From positions 2,170,001-2,234,000 of the forward strand of contig NZ_CP022423.1 of NCBI RefSeq assembly GCF_002222655.1: 64,000 bases of DNA. The letters are read 5' to 3'. How positions within the stretch are numbered: the first letter of the stretch is position 1; the number at the start of each line of letters is the position of its first letter. Source of the DNA: Vitreoscilla filiformis (GTDB lineage: Bacteria > Pseudomonadota > Gammaproteobacteria > Burkholderiales > Burkholderiaceae_C). Made by a program: the position numbers and the translations under genes. Below the pieces are notes generated by a model that had not been told where the DNA came from, ran no database searches, and saw nothing but the letters and a program-made list of their open reading frames with translations. This document shows positions 19,744 to 29,138 of the stretch, in pieces.

Positions 19744-21948
19744 TCAATCCCCCAACGGGTTCTGCCACCGCAACTTGCGGTAAATCGTGTTGCGGCTGAT
19801 GCCCAGGCGCTTGGACGCCTCCGAAATGTTGCCGCCCGCCGCTTCCACGGCACGGCGAATGGCGTCGATTTCCATGTCCTGCAAAGAACGTGGCGGCTCG
19901 CTGGGGGCTGGGCCGGTGGGGCGGGTCGGGCTGGCGTTGGCACGTTCGCCACCGAGCGGCGGCCAGGTGGGCAAGGCGCTGGCCGGCGCAGGCGCGTAAA
20001 CGCTGGGCGGCAAAGCGACGGACGGGGCCATGTCCGATAGAGCCGACAGCGTCGGCGCCGGGGCCGGGCTGGCTTGGGCCGATGCAGCGGCCCGCAGCGC
20101 GTCTTCGATGAAGTCGTCGGACAGGTGATCGCGTGTGATCACCGATTCGTGCGCCGCCATCACCGCCGCCGTGCGCAGCACATTGAACAACTGGCGCACA
20201 TTGCCCGGCCAGTGGTAAGACTGGAACAACCGCACCACCTCCGAAGACAAGCTCAGGCGTCGCTCTGGGCATTGGCGTTCGAGGATGCGCTGCACCAAAG
20301 CCATCAAATCGGTGCGTTCACGCAGGCTGGGCAGGCGCACGGCCAAGCCGTTGAGCCGGTAATAAAGGTCTTCGCGGAAGGTCTTGGCCTCGATCATCTC
20401 GCGCAGGTTGCGGTGGGTGGCACAGATGATGGCCACGTCCACCGACACCGACTTGTTGCTCCCCAGCGGCGTCACCTGGCGTTCTTGCAGCACCCGCAGC
20501 AAGTGGGCTTGCAGGGGCAGGGGCATGTCACCGATTTCATCCAAGAACAAGGTGCCACCATTGGCCTGCACAATTTTGCCGACCGACCCCTTGCGCCGCG
20601 CCCCCGTGAACGCCCCTTCTTCGTAACCGAACAGCTCGGCTTCGATCAACGTGTCTGGGATCGAGGCGCAGTTGACCGCGATGAACGGCTGGCGTGCGCG
20701 CTCCGAATCTTGGTGAATCGCTCGGGCCAGCAACTCTTTGCCCGTGCCGGTTTCTCCCAACACCAACACCGGAATGTCCCGATTCAGGACACGGCGGATT
20801 TTGCCCACCACCGTGTCCACTTGCGCGTCGCCGGTTTGCAACTGCTTGAGGCCGCCACCGCTGGGGCGGGGGGCATCGTGGCTGGCGCTGGTGGACGCAC
20901 CCGCCGTGCTGCCAGGGGTGGACGGGGTGCGGATCGTGGCCTCTTCAATCGGCTGGGACGAGGTGCGCGAGGGGGCTTCCCCCATGTCGCTGCCTTGGCT
21001 CCACACCGACCAGTTGAAACGCGCATGGACATGGAATTGGCGCCCGTCCGGCGTTTGGGCGGGCGTGGGCACCGCCAGCGGCGAGCGGAAACGATCGGCC
21101 AAGGCGCCTACCGTCAAACCCAGCAGCGAGTTGACCGAGTGCATGCGCAGCGCCGCACCGCTCAGGCCGAGCTGTTCCAGGGCGCCCCGGTTGGCGCCGA
21201 CGATCTTGCCGTCCGGTGCCACCGCCAGAATGCCCTCCATCAGCGTGCCGATGAACTCGACGCGGCTGTGGAAATGCAGCCGCATGACGTTGCGGTAATC
21301 GTCCGTGAGCCAGTGGTTTTCGATCATGCGGGCGCTCATCTTCACCAGCGCCATGGTGTGCTGGTGGTAGCTGCGCTGGTCGCCTGAAACATCGAGCACC
21401 CCCAGGATGTTGCCGCGTGGATCGAGGATGGGCGCCGCCGAGCAGGTGAGAAAGTGATTGGCGTGCATGTAATGCTCGTCGGCGTGGACGAGCGTGGGCA
21501 CTTCATCGACCAGGGCGGTGCCCACGGCGTTCGTGCCCTTGGCCGCCTCCGACCAGTTGGCACCCGGGGACAGGGCCACTTTGGCGGCGCGGCTCAAAAA
21601 ATCATCGTCGCCGATGGAGTGCAAGATGGTGCCGGTGGCGTCGGTGAGCACCACCATGCTGTCGGTGTTGACGATTTGCTCGTAGAGCATTTCCATCACC
21701 GGCGCCGCGTGGGTGTAGAGGCGCAGGTTGCGATCCCGAGCGACGGTCAAATCCGTGCGTCCGAGCGGCGAATAGTCGGGCCGTTCGATGCGGGACAACC
21801 CCAGCGCCAAACAGCGCTCATGCGAGTGCTCAATGGCGGTGGCGTGGGTGGGGCCTGTCCCGGCAGGCCAGCCGTGGGGGCGGACGCTCGGGTCAGCCAG
21901 GCGCCGATTTCTCGATCCATGGGTGGAAGGCGGGAAGAAAGCGGACAT
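19744..21948 (-). CDS. Sigma-54-dependent activator, AcoR type
   Basis: A 734-aa enhancer-binding protein. The N-terminal half has a GAF domain ([33 protein letters not shown]) and a PAS-like part, as in AcoR-type regulators of acetoin or alcohol use. The AAA+ domain has Walker A GETGTGKE near residue 398 and the sigma-54 contact loop GAFTGA near 446. A Fis-type helix-turn-helix closes the protein ([19 protein letters not shown]). A Pro/Ala/Ser-rich linker separates AAA+ and Fis. The start at 21948 has GGAG eight bases upstream. It is divergent from pedF, whose promoter region has a matching sigma-54 site, so pedF-xoxJ is its likely target. Confidence 0.9.
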   Translation of the reverse strand: MSAFFPPSTHGSRNRRLADPSVRPHGWPAGTGPTHATAIEHSHERCLALGLSRIERPDYSPLGRTDLTVARDRNLRLYTHAAPVMEMLYEQIVNTDSMVVLTDATGTILHSIGDDDFLSRAAKVALSPGANWSEAAKGTNAVGTALVDEVPTLVHADEHYMHANHFLTCSAAPILDPRGNILGVLDVSGDQRSYHQHTMALVKMSARMIENHWLTDDYRNVMRLHFHSRVEFIGTLMEGILAVAPDGKIVGANRGALEQLGLSGAALRMHSVNSLLGLTVGALADRFRSPLAVPTPAQTPDGRQFHVHARFNWSVWSQGSDMGEAPSRTSSQPIEEATIRTPSTPGSTAGASTSASHDAPRPSGGGLKQLQTGDAQVDTVVGKIRRVLNRDIPVLVLGETGTGKELLARAIHQDSERARQPFIAVNCASIPDTLIEAELFGYEEGAFTGARRKGSVGKIVQANGGTLFLDEIGDMPLPLQAHLLRVLQERQVTPLGSNKSVSVDVAIICATHRNLREMIEAKTFREDLYYRLNGLAVRLPSLRERTDLMALVQRILERQCPERRLSLSSEVVRLFQSYHWPGNVRQLFNVLRTAAVMAAHESVITRDHLSDDFIEDALRAAASAQASPAPAPTLSALSDMAPSVALPPSVYAPAPASALPTWPPLGGERANASPTRPTGPAPSEPPRSLQDMEIDAIRRAVEAAGGNISEASKRLGISRNTIYRKLRWQNPLGD

Positions 21949-22252
21949 GGACGCGTCTCCTAAGTTGCGCCAACGCCATGCGTGGGCGGTTGGCTGCGTG
22001 GGTCAGTCTGGGCTGGCTGCTCTGAAATCGAACAGGGCGGCACGGTACGGCTGTCACACCGAGGGGTCAATCGTGGTTTTCCGCGCCAATCCGCAGCACT
22101 CTACCTGGGGCACACCCTGGGTCATGGTGGAACAACCAGGGGGGTGAAGGGGCTTGGCACGTGGTGGCACACCGATTGCAGTTTTGATGCCTGACAGCGC
22201 TGCCGCTGACACAGCTTCTTGAACCCCCACTCAGATGCAACGGAGACAACCG
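21949..22252. promoter_or_regulatory. Divergent intergenic region between the sigma-54 activator and pedF
   Basis: 304 bp without a gene. It holds a sigma-54 promoter at 22165-22180 for pedF and presumably the upstream sites of the activator. I see no other clear element; the reverse promoter for the activator gene was not identified. Confidence 0.6.
22165..22180 (+). promoter_or_regulatory. Sigma-54 (RpoN) promoter of pedF
   Basis: TGGCACACCGATTGCA matches the consensus TGGCAC-N5-TTGCA, with GG and GC separated by exactly 10 bp as RpoN requires. Transcription would start near 22190, some 60 bp before pedF. The sigma-54 activator is encoded just upstream in the other direction. Confidence 0.8.
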
Positions 22253-22741
22253 ATGAGCCGCTCTTCTTCCTTCTTCCCCCGTCACGCTGCCCATTGGCTG
22301 GCTGCCTTGGGTTTGGCCCTGTCGGCGGGTGCCGCGCTGGCCCACGGTGACGTGACCCCGCAGGCGGTCGATACCACCGAACTGCCGCAGCTCGGCGCTG
22401 AATGGCGTGCGGAAAACCCGTACCGTGGCAACGAGATTGCTGTTCGCATCGGCACATCGGCTTACACCCAGAACTGCGCCCGCTGCCACGGCCTGGAAGC
22501 GATTTCCGGCGGGATTGCCCCCGATCTGCGCAAGCTCGACAATGAATGCGCCACCCAGACCAATGCGCGCAAGAAGGCCCAATGCGTCGCCGAAGTGGAC
22601 GAGTACATGACGACCACCGTGCGTCGTGGCCGTACCCGCAACGGTGCCGTGTACATGCCGCCGTTTGAGGGCGTGTTGTCGCAAGAAGCGATCTGGGCGA
22701 TCAAGAGCTACCTGGAAACCCGCCGCGAGAAGCCGTTGTGA
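22253..22741 (+). CDS. pedF: Cytochrome c-550 PedF
   Basis: A 162-aa periplasmic monohaem cytochrome. It has a Sec signal (HWLAALGLALSAGAALAHG), haem motif CARCH near residue 82 and an axial Met in GAVYMPPFEG. PedF accepts electrons from PQQ-dependent alcohol dehydrogenases. I chose the ATG at 22253 because GGAG stands seven bases before it; the ATG at 22235 has none. The next gene starts on the last base of its stop codon (TGATG), so the pair is an operon. The PQQ dehydrogenase itself is not in the window. Confidence 0.9.
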   Translation: MSRSSSFFPRHAAHWLAALGLALSAGAALAHGDVTPQAVDTTELPQLGAEWRAENPYRGNEIAVRIGTSAYTQNCARCHGLEAISGGIAPDLRKLDNECATQTNARKKAQCVAEVDEYMTTTVRRGRTRNGAVYMPPFEGVLSQEAIWAIKSYLETRREKPL

Positions 22742-23607
22742 TGCACACCCCCACTTCCTTGATTCGCCGCCATTGGCTGGCCCGCTCGGCGGCTTTGGCC
22801 CTCGGTGCCGCTGGTGGCTGGGCCAGCGCCCAACCGGTTGCCGCCGCCGCCACACCCACGTTGGACAAGCTGCGCGAGCGTGGCCGTCTGGTGGTGGGGC
22901 TGTACAACGAATTGCCGCCGTTCCACGTCAAAGGCCAAGGCATTGAGGTGGAGTTGGCGCAGGCGCTGGCCAAGGCGCTGGGCTTGCAAGCGTCGCTGTT
23001 GCCGTTCAATGCCGACGAGAACATGAACGACGATTTGCGCAACATGGTCTGGCGGGGGCACTACCTGGGCCACGGCCCCGCCGATGTGCTGCTGCACGTT
23101 CCCGTGGATGCGCCGCTGATGGCCAGCAACCCGAAGGTGAAGATTTTTGCGCCTTACTACCGGGAGCGCGTGGTGATCGCCCGGGACGTGGCCAAGGTGC
23201 CGACGATGCCGGATTTGTCGGTCTTCAAGGGCCAAAAGATGGCCGTGCCGGGCCAGAGTTTGGCGGGCTGGTTGCTCATCGGTGCCGAGGGCGGGGCCTA
23301 CCGCGAACAGTTGCTCACCAAGTGGGCCGATGGCACTGAGGCAGCGCGGGCGTTGCAGCGGGGCGAGGTGGTCGCGGCGGCGGGGCATGCGTCGGAGTTG
23401 GAGTCGGTGCTGGCGGGCGATGCCCGTTTTGCCATCGAACCCCTGCCGCTGCCGAGGATGCGCGATGGCTGGGCGGTCGGTTGCGCCGTCAAGGCCGAAG
23501 CCACCGATTTGGCGCAAGCGTTGCAAGCCGCCATGAACCAATTGGCCAGCGACGGTTCGCTCGCCTCGATGTTTGGCCGGGCCAAGCTCAGTTGGCGCCA
23601 GCCTTGA
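22741..23607 (+). CDS. XoxJ-like periplasmic substrate-binding protein
   Basis: A 288-aa exported protein with a signal peptide (LARSAALALGAAGGWASA) followed by a type 2 periplasmic binding fold (LDKLRERGRLVVGLYNELPPF). This resembles the XoxJ/MxaJ group that accompanies PQQ alcohol dehydrogenases and their cytochromes; its position right after pedF supports this. It could also be an orphan amino-acid-type binding protein. Its ATG overlaps the pedF stop by one base. The 3' end overlaps the converging csx16 gene by 20 bp. Confidence 0.82.
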   Translation: MHTPTSLIRRHWLARSAALALGAAGGWASAQPVAAAATPTLDKLRERGRLVVGLYNELPPFHVKGQGIEVELAQALAKALGLQASLLPFNADENMNDDLRNMVWRGHYLGHGPADVLLHVPVDAPLMASNPKVKIFAPYYRERVVIARDVAKVPTMPDLSVFKGQKMAVPGQSLAGWLLIGAEGGAYREQLLTKWADGTEAARALQRGEVVAAAGHASELESVLAGDARFAIEPLPLPRMRDGWAVGCAVKAEATDLAQALQAAMNQLASDGSLASMFGRAKLSWRQP

Positions 23608-23947
23608 GGGGGTCTCCCACCCGCTGCACGTCGTAGCGCACCAGGGTGGCATTCAGGGCGCGGAGTTGTTCCGCGCTCAGTTCTTGGCCCCTCAGTTCGG
23701 GGGGCATGTCGAGCGTCAGGGCCCAGCATTCGGCCCCAGCGGCGCAGATCGCCGCCGCTAAGTTGAGCGGAAACACCCCGTAGTAGCTGACGTTCGGGTC
23801 GATGTCCTGCGTGTGCAGATGCGGCAGGCTCTCGACCGCCGTCGGGCTCAACAAGTGACGCACCCACTGCACCGCGCCGGGATGGCGCGTAATGACCAAG
23901 TGGCGGCGCTGCGGCGGCTGTGCTGGCAAGTTCAGGGGGGTGGTCAC
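23588..23947 (-). CDS. csx16: CRISPR-associated protein Csx16 (putative ring nuclease)
   Basis: A 119-aa protein. HLVITRHPGAVQWVRHLL near the start, DIDPNVSYYGVFPLNLAAAICA in the middle and LTLDMPPELRGQELSAEQL near the end are the hallmarks of the Csx16/VVA1548 family. Csx16 occurs only with type III CRISPR systems and has been assigned to small ring nucleases that degrade cyclic oligoadenylate and so switch the response off. The GTG at 23947 is chosen because GAGGAG lies six bases upstream; a longer frame to 24142 has no homology. It stands 6.5 kb from the rest of the CRISPR island, behind two copies of the palindrome also found at the CRISPR promoters. Confidence 0.86.
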   Translation of the reverse strand: MTTPLNLPAQPPQRRHLVITRHPGAVQWVRHLLSPTAVESLPHLHTQDIDPNVSYYGVFPLNLAAAICAAGAECWALTLDMPPELRGQELSAEQLRALNATLVRYDVQRVGDPLKAGAN

Positions 23948-24012
23948 AGGGGTCTCCTCGGTTGAAATGGAATGGGCCGCACTGTGCCTGGGTTTTTTTG
24001 CCATGGATGGCA

Positions 24013-24045
24013 CTGCAAGCTTGCTGATTTTTTGCAAGCTTGCAG
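24013..24045. promoter_or_regulatory. Tandem GCAAGCTTGC palindromes upstream of csx16
   Basis: Two copies of the 10-bp palindrome GCAAGCTTGC (24015-24024 and 24034-24043), 19 bp centre to centre, lie about 70-100 bp upstream of csx16 and about 80 bp upstream of the lipoprotein gene on the other strand. The same palindrome stands in front of three other CRISPR-linked transcription units in this window. The role as an operator is inferred. Confidence 0.6.
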
Positions 24046-24125
24046 AAAACCCTGAGTCCAGGGGTCGGCTGGCATCATGCCCTGGCGGTTTTCGATAGGG
24101 AAAACCCAGACCAACAAGCGCAGGG

Positions 24126-24620
24126 ATGATGACAACAAACAATCAGGGAGGGCCCCACCATGGTGGGACGCATGTACGGGTGGCGATGGCGCTACCCATC
24201 CCGGCGCTGCTGGTGGTTGTGGCGCTGGCGCTGGCAGGCTGCATGGTGCCACCCCACAGCCGCAGCAGCGTGCCCATCACCGACCGTGAGGATCTCCGCA
24301 GCGGGGCCGACGAGGCGCGCTGGGTGATGGAGCCAGCTGACAAAGTGGTCGGCAGTGTGAATCGCGTGCGGGTGACCGACTTGCGCACGCTCACCCAAGA
24401 CGGGCGTTTGCGCGTCATGGTGACGCTGCGCAACGAGCGCGGGCGGCGGGACGTGATCCGCCTGCGTGGGCGCTGGTTGGATGCGTGGGGCGTGTTGGCC
24501 GCCCCGCTGGGGGAATGGCACACCTTGGCGCTGGAAGGCGGGCAGGAGCAAGTGCTCATGCTGCCCGCGCCGGTGGGCCAAGCCGCTGACTTTCGCATCG
24601 AGCTGAGTTCGGCGGACTGA
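24126..24620 (+). CDS. YcfL-like (DUF1425) lipoprotein
   Basis: A protein of up to 164 aa with a lipobox (LALAGC) after a hydrophobic helix, so it is predicted to be lipidated and membrane-anchored. The mature part (VGSVNRVRVTDLRTLTQDGRLRVMVTLRNERG) resembles the DUF1425/YcfL family, whose role is unknown. The start is uncertain: ATGs at 24126 and 24129, a GTG at 24180 and an ATG at 24186 all precede the signal segment and none has a convincing ribosome site. It heads a run of exported proteins on the same strand. Confidence 0.7.
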   Translation: MMTTNNQGGPHHGGTHVRVAMALPIPALLVVVALALAGCMVPPHSRSSVPITDREDLRSGADEARWVMEPADKVVGSVNRVRVTDLRTLTQDGRLRVMVTLRNERGRRDVIRLRGRWLDAWGVLAAPLGEWHTLALEGGQEQVLMLPAPVGQAADFRIELSSAD

Positions 24621-24742
24621 GCGTCCGCCCACGAGTTCGCTTTCGTTCGCTTTCATCTGGGTTTGCAGACGCTGGCAAGCACGCCATCGGGCCGTGCGGG
24701 GGCGTGCTGCGCGCTTCATTTTCAACACAAGGACTTCAGGGC

Positions 24743-26257
24743 ATGAAACTCTCACACATCGCAGGGGCCTGCGCATTGGTCGGGCTGTGCTGGACGCTGC
24801 CAGCCGCTGCCGAAACTCTGTCCATCAGCGGCACGGGCCGGGTGCCCATTGGGGAGAACGTCGCCCACACCCGCCAAGCCGCCCTGCAAGCCGCCAAACG
24901 TGCGGCGTTGGTGGCGGCGGTCAACAAACTCAATGGCCCCAAGGCGGCGCAAGATCCCAAGGTTCAGGAAGCCATCGACACGATGTTGGAGCAAGTCGGC
25001 GATGACCTGATCGCCGAGCAAAACGCCAGCACCGATGCAAACCGCCAGTTTGTGCTGCGCGTGACGCTGGCGTTCGATGCCCTCAAGCTGCGTCAGATGT
25101 TGCAAGACGCCGGCATCGCCAGCACCACGGCCCGCCAGTTCCCCATTTTGGTGGTGATGGATGAGTTCTTCACCACAGCAACGGACAAAACCAAACCCCT
25201 GCGCGAACTGGTGGAGTTCCGTTCCGATCGGGCCAGCAGCTTCAGCCAAGCCGACCGGGCTTCTTTCGACAGCGCCAACGCTTCCAGCAGCTCCTCGGCG
25301 ATGGCTGGGCGCGAACACCGTGCGGCAGCGGTGGCGGCGGACAACGGCCAAGTCGCCGTCGCCGCACGCAGCCAGCAATCGGCCCAGTATGCGGCGCAAT
25401 CCCAGCGCAGCGCGAGTGAGCGCGTGTCGGCCAGCCGGGACAACTCGGTGGCGGCCAGCAGCCAAGAATCGGTGGCGTTCCGCAAGCTGGTGGAGTATCA
25501 GCCGCAGAACGTCGGGCCGGACGCCGTCAATTACACCTACTCGGCCCTGCTGCGCGAGGGCAATCAGTTTGACCTGAATTTGTTGGACAACGACCTGTTT
25601 CGCAGCCGCTATCTCAAAAACGCCAAACCCCTGACGCTGGCGGCCTTGCAGCAAGGCACCGAGCTGGGCCGCTACGTCCAAGCGGCGCGTGAGTTCAAGG
25701 CGGATTACTTCATGGCCGGCAACGCCATCATCATCCAAGGCCCCGTCGATCCTTCGACCGGGCAGGTGACGTGCGACGGGCTGGTGTCCCTCAAGGCGTA
25801 CTCGACCGAGGATGGCCACGTCCTGGCGGCGGATGCACGCACCGAAAGCGCTGCGGGCAACAGTGCCGATCAATGCCGGGTGAACGTGTCCAACAAGCTG
25901 GCGCGTTTTGTGGGCAGCACGCTGGGCAGCTCGATTCATGGGTTCTGGCGTCAGCGGCAGACCTATGGGCGCGAGTACACCATCCGTTTGGTCAGCTTGA
26001 AGGGCCAGCTCTCGGAAGACAACCGCGACGATTTTGCCGACGCGCTGGAAACCCTCCAAGGCGTGCAAAACAAGATCCAGGTGCGGCGCTCGGATCGGCA
26101 GGGCTACGAGGTGATGCTCACCTACAAGGGCGACGCCGACTTGGCGCGTGAAATCCGCCGTGCCGTGCGCGACAAGCGCGGGTTCTCGAACATGGGACGC
26201 AAGATGGATGGCACGACGATGCTGTTCTGTCTGGAGTCCGATTGCCCGAACCCTTGA
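24743..26257 (+). CDS. Exported protein with LPP20/FlgT-like N-terminus, function unknown
   Basis: A 504-aa secreted protein. A signal peptide (MKLSHIAGACALVGLCWTLP, cleaved after an AAA stretch) is followed by SISGTGRVPIGENVAHTRQ and a Lys/Ala-rich helix, similar to LPP20/FlgT-type envelope proteins. Residues about 165-250 are a low-complexity Ser/Ala/Gln/Arg spacer. The second half may be a repeat of the same alpha/beta fold (REYTIRLVSLKGQLSEDN). The ATG at 24743 follows GGA. It is 19 bp from the next gene. I cannot give a function; an envelope assembly role alongside its neighbours is the most that can be inferred. Confidence 0.65.
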   Translation: MKLSHIAGACALVGLCWTLPAAAETLSISGTGRVPIGENVAHTRQAALQAAKRAALVAAVNKLNGPKAAQDPKVQEAIDTMLEQVGDDLIAEQNASTDANRQFVLRVTLAFDALKLRQMLQDAGIASTTARQFPILVVMDEFFTTATDKTKPLRELVEFRSDRASSFSQADRASFDSANASSSSSAMAGREHRAAAVAADNGQVAVAARSQQSAQYAAQSQRSASERVSASRDNSVAASSQESVAFRKLVEYQPQNVGPDAVNYTYSALLREGNQFDLNLLDNDLFRSRYLKNAKPLTLAALQQGTELGRYVQAAREFKADYFMAGNAIIIQGPVDPSTGQVTCDGLVSLKAYSTEDGHVLAADARTESAAGNSADQCRVNVSNKLARFVGSTLGSSIHGFWRQRQTYGREYTIRLVSLKGQLSEDNRDDFADALETLQGVQNKIQVRRSDRQGYEVMLTYKGDADLAREIRRAVRDKRGFSNMGRKMDGTTMLFCLESDCPNP

Positions 26258-26276
26258 CGCGCAGCGGAGATCGATC

Positions 26277-28325
26277 ATGCACAAGACGATCCGAGCCGCT
26301 GCGGCGGCGGTGCTGGCGCTGGGCGCCGTGGGTGGGGCGGGGGCGGCGTCGCTCGGGGTGTATCCGATTCAGCAGTTGATCGGCTACCAAGGCGAGGGCA
26401 CGCAGCGCCAGATGATGGAGCCGGCCTTCGTGGCGGCGATTCAGCAAAAGGGCGCGCCGTTTTTCGTTGAGGCGTTCGTCAGCCAATTCCGGCAGCGTTT
26501 CGGGGCGACGGCGGCTGCGGCGATCGACAGCCACAACCGCCTGCGCACCTTCGCCGCCTCGCTGCAACTGACGCGGGCCTCTCACTACCAGGTGCAGGGG
26601 CTGGATGGCACGGTGACGCACTTTCTGCCCGTCACCCTGAGTTTGAACATCACCAACCCGCTGAGTGGGGAAGTGGTGTACTCGGTCAGCCGCACGCGCT
26701 ACGAAATGCTCAAGCTCACCGCCACCGCGCCTGCCGAGCAGGTGCGCGCCCAGCAGGTGGCGCTGTACCAGCGCAATGTGCTGCAACTCATTGAGGCGGT
26801 GGTGGCCGAAGCGGCGGAGAAGTTCAAGCCCACGGAAATCCGCGCTGGCGTGCAGAAGGTGTGGCACGAGGCGCTGATTTTGGATCGCGGGTTGGACGTG
26901 GGCATCGGCCCCGGCGATGACTTGCAAGACGCCAACGGCCAGCTCATCAAGGTGGTGCATGCGGGCAACGGTTATGCCGTGGCGGTGCCGGTGCTGGTGA
27001 CGCAGCTGGACACCAAAGCGTCGTTCGCCAAGTACACCACGATGGGGGTGGGCGACATCCGCAAACCCAAGGTGCTGGTGTTGCCGGATGCGGCGCGGCG
27101 CGGCCCGTCCGGGGCGGACGATGTGGTGGTCGAGCTGTTCGGGCAGTTGCTGGGGCGGGACACGGCGTTCACCCTCACCCCCGTGAACCGCAACCATCAG
27201 CAGGTGTTGAACGCGCTGGATCGGGAGACCCAGCTCGGGCAGGTGGCGGCCAAGCAGAACCGCGCTTTGCCGGAGTACTTCATCCGGCTGCGCTCGATGC
27301 CGTTCAAGTTCTACGAGGTGCCGACGAACTCGCCGACGGTCAAGCATCGTTTGTATGAAGCGATGGCCTTCGGGGAGTTGCTGGACAACGCCGGGGCGGT
27401 GGTCTACGCGACGACGGCGCGGGCGCACATCGATGACGAGATCGTCAACGGAGCGGGGTTCGACGTGCAGGCCCGCTACGAGGTGATGCTCAAGAACGTG
27501 GTCACGGAGTTGGCGCAGCAGTTTGGGCGCGGGGTGCGGTTCCGCCAGGTGTCCGCCCCGGTGGCGCAGGTGCTGGACGGGCAGCGCGTGGTGGTGACGG
27601 ACGCCAGTGACGCCCTGAGCGACGGGGCCACGGTGCGGGTGTTCCGCAGTGTGCCGGGGGTTGGATCGGGCGAGCCGGTGCGGGTGCCGATTTGGGAGGC
27701 GCAGGTGCTGGGCCGCACGGGCCATGCGGTGGAGCTGGCGCTGGTGTTGCCGCTGACGTCGGCGATGCAAAAAGACGGCGTGTTGCCCGAAGTGGGCGAT
27801 GTGGTGCTGGTGCAGGAGGCCGGGCGGCCGACTGAGCAAAGCGTGCGTTTTGAGCCCTGCGCCGCCGATGACGACCAGATTGGCAGTTTCAAGATACCGG
27901 ATTTTGGCCGGTTCGCGTATTTCCAATTTGGCGAACAGGCGGTGTTGCCGTTTTACAGCCGCTGGCAGGAAATCAAAGCGAGCATCGAGGATTTAACGCG
28001 CACGGCAGGGTTTCGGGACACGCTGAAGGTGCAAGAGCCCAAGAAGGTGGGTTATTGCATCCAGCCGGGCACCAAAATCGAAGTGCAAAAACAAACGTGT
28101 GAAGGGGGGCTGTGCAATTTCAAAGTCAGCGCCACGTTGGCTTTTGGCGTGAAAGGGCCGGGGGATGTGAAACCGCGCTATTTTGCCAAAAAAATCGAAC
28201 CGGTCATGTCCAATGTGCCGGAAGTGGGGTTTGAGACGGTGATTGCCAGCCATTTGATGGAATCGGCGCCGGCGTTGTTGAAAGACAGCGCCCGGCAATT
28301 ACAGTCCCAAAAATGGGGCCAGTGA
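26277..28325 (+). CDS. Large exported protein, function unknown
   Basis: A 682-aa protein with a clear signal peptide (RAAAAAVLALGAVGGAGA) and no domain I recognise. Segments such as KPKVLVLPDAARRGPSG and DEIVNGAGFDVQARYEVML suggest two alpha/beta nucleoside-like or TolB-N/CsgG-like folds. A Cys pair in YCIQPGTKIEVQKQTCEGG points to a disulphide in the periplasm. GCAGCGGAG precedes the ATG at 26277 and the previous stop is 19 bp away, so it is part of the same operon. Base use turns G-rich toward its 3' end, in line with the trend described for the left flank of array A. Confidence 0.65.
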   Translation: MHKTIRAAAAAVLALGAVGGAGAASLGVYPIQQLIGYQGEGTQRQMMEPAFVAAIQQKGAPFFVEAFVSQFRQRFGATAAAAIDSHNRLRTFAASLQLTRASHYQVQGLDGTVTHFLPVTLSLNITNPLSGEVVYSVSRTRYEMLKLTATAPAEQVRAQQVALYQRNVLQLIEAVVAEAAEKFKPTEIRAGVQKVWHEALILDRGLDVGIGPGDDLQDANGQLIKVVHAGNGYAVAVPVLVTQLDTKASFAKYTTMGVGDIRKPKVLVLPDAARRGPSGADDVVVELFGQLLGRDTAFTLTPVNRNHQQVLNALDRETQLGQVAAKQNRALPEYFIRLRSMPFKFYEVPTNSPTVKHRLYEAMAFGELLDNAGAVVYATTARAHIDDEIVNGAGFDVQARYEVMLKNVVTELAQQFGRGVRFRQVSAPVAQVLDGQRVVVTDASDALSDGATVRVFRSVPGVGSGEPVRVPIWEAQVLGRTGHAVELALVLPLTSAMQKDGVLPEVGDVVLVQEAGRPTEQSVRFEPCAADDDQIGSFKIPDFGRFAYFQFGEQAVLPFYSRWQEIKASIEDLTRTAGFRDTLKVQEPKKVGYCIQPGTKIEVQKQTCEGGLCNFKVSATLAFGVKGPGDVKPRYFAKKIEPVMSNVPEVGFETVIASHLMESAPALLKDSARQLQSQKWGQ

Positions 28326-28371
28326 CATCGCGGATGACGATGTGCTTTTTTAAACAGAAAGGGAAATTGTG

Positions 28372-29067
28372 ATGATCAAGAAATCGGTTCAAGGTGTGTC
28401 GGCGTGGATGGTGGCCGGTATGCTGGGGGTGGCATCGGTTGGGCCGGTGCAGGCGGCGGGGTTTGGGTTGCCGTCTTTGCCGTCATTGGGGGGTGGCGCG
28501 GCACAGGCGGGCTCGGATGTGGGGTCGCAAGTGGGGGCGTTTTTGAAATCGGTGCAGATTTCGAATGAACTGGTGACGCGCAGTGCGGTGCTGTTGTTGC
28601 AGGCAGTTTCCTCGAAAGAGCGGGGCGCAGAATTGCAAAAGCAGTTGGATACCCTGGGCAAAATCAGCGATCCGAAGGAAAAGGACGCTGAAAGTGCCAA
28701 ACTGGTGGCGAGTGTGAACGCTGAATTGGCGACTCAGCAGCAGAGCGCGCAAACTCAGGAGGGTTTGAAGCAGGCGTCGTCGGCGCAGAAAGTGGCGATG
28801 GGCAAGGGGTTGTTCAATCTGGCGCTGGGGATGCTGAAACTCAAGGATGCGAAGGACAGCGGCCAGGGGATTGTGGCCGGGGTGGGGCGTGCGCCGCTGG
28901 ATGCACCGAAGGTGGTGCCGGTGAAGGATGCGTTGCCGGTGTTATCGAGTTTGATGGACAACGGCAAAGCGATTTTGGACAGCGGCATGGCGCTGGCCAA
29001 GACGGCGGGGATTCAGCCCAAGTTGCCGACGAGTTCGGGAACGGCGCCGGTGGATGCGGAGATGTAA
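28372..29067 (+). CDS. Exported Ala/Gln-rich helical protein, function unknown
   Basis: A 231-aa protein with a signal peptide (WMVAGMLGVASVGPVQA) and a Gly/Pro-rich stretch (GFGLPSLPSLGGGAA). A long, mostly helical body follows with EKDAESAKLVASVNAELATQ and ends in Asp-Ala-Glu-Met. There is no recognisable family. GGGA lies upstream of the ATG at 28372. It probably continues the exported-protein operon. Confidence 0.65.
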   Translation: MIKKSVQGVSAWMVAGMLGVASVGPVQAAGFGLPSLPSLGGGAAQAGSDVGSQVGAFLKSVQISNELVTRSAVLLLQAVSSKERGAELQKQLDTLGKISDPKEKDAESAKLVASVNAELATQQQSAQTQEGLKQASSAQKVAMGKGLFNLALGMLKLKDAKDSGQGIVAGVGRAPLDAPKVVPVKDALPVLSSLMDNGKAILDSGMALAKTAGIQPKLPTSSGTAPVDAEM

Positions 29068-29138
29068 TTCAAGCGTGTGAATGCGGAGGGCAGGCGAGAG
29101 TTTGTCTTCTTTTTCAATGATGGGATGGAGTGAAAATC

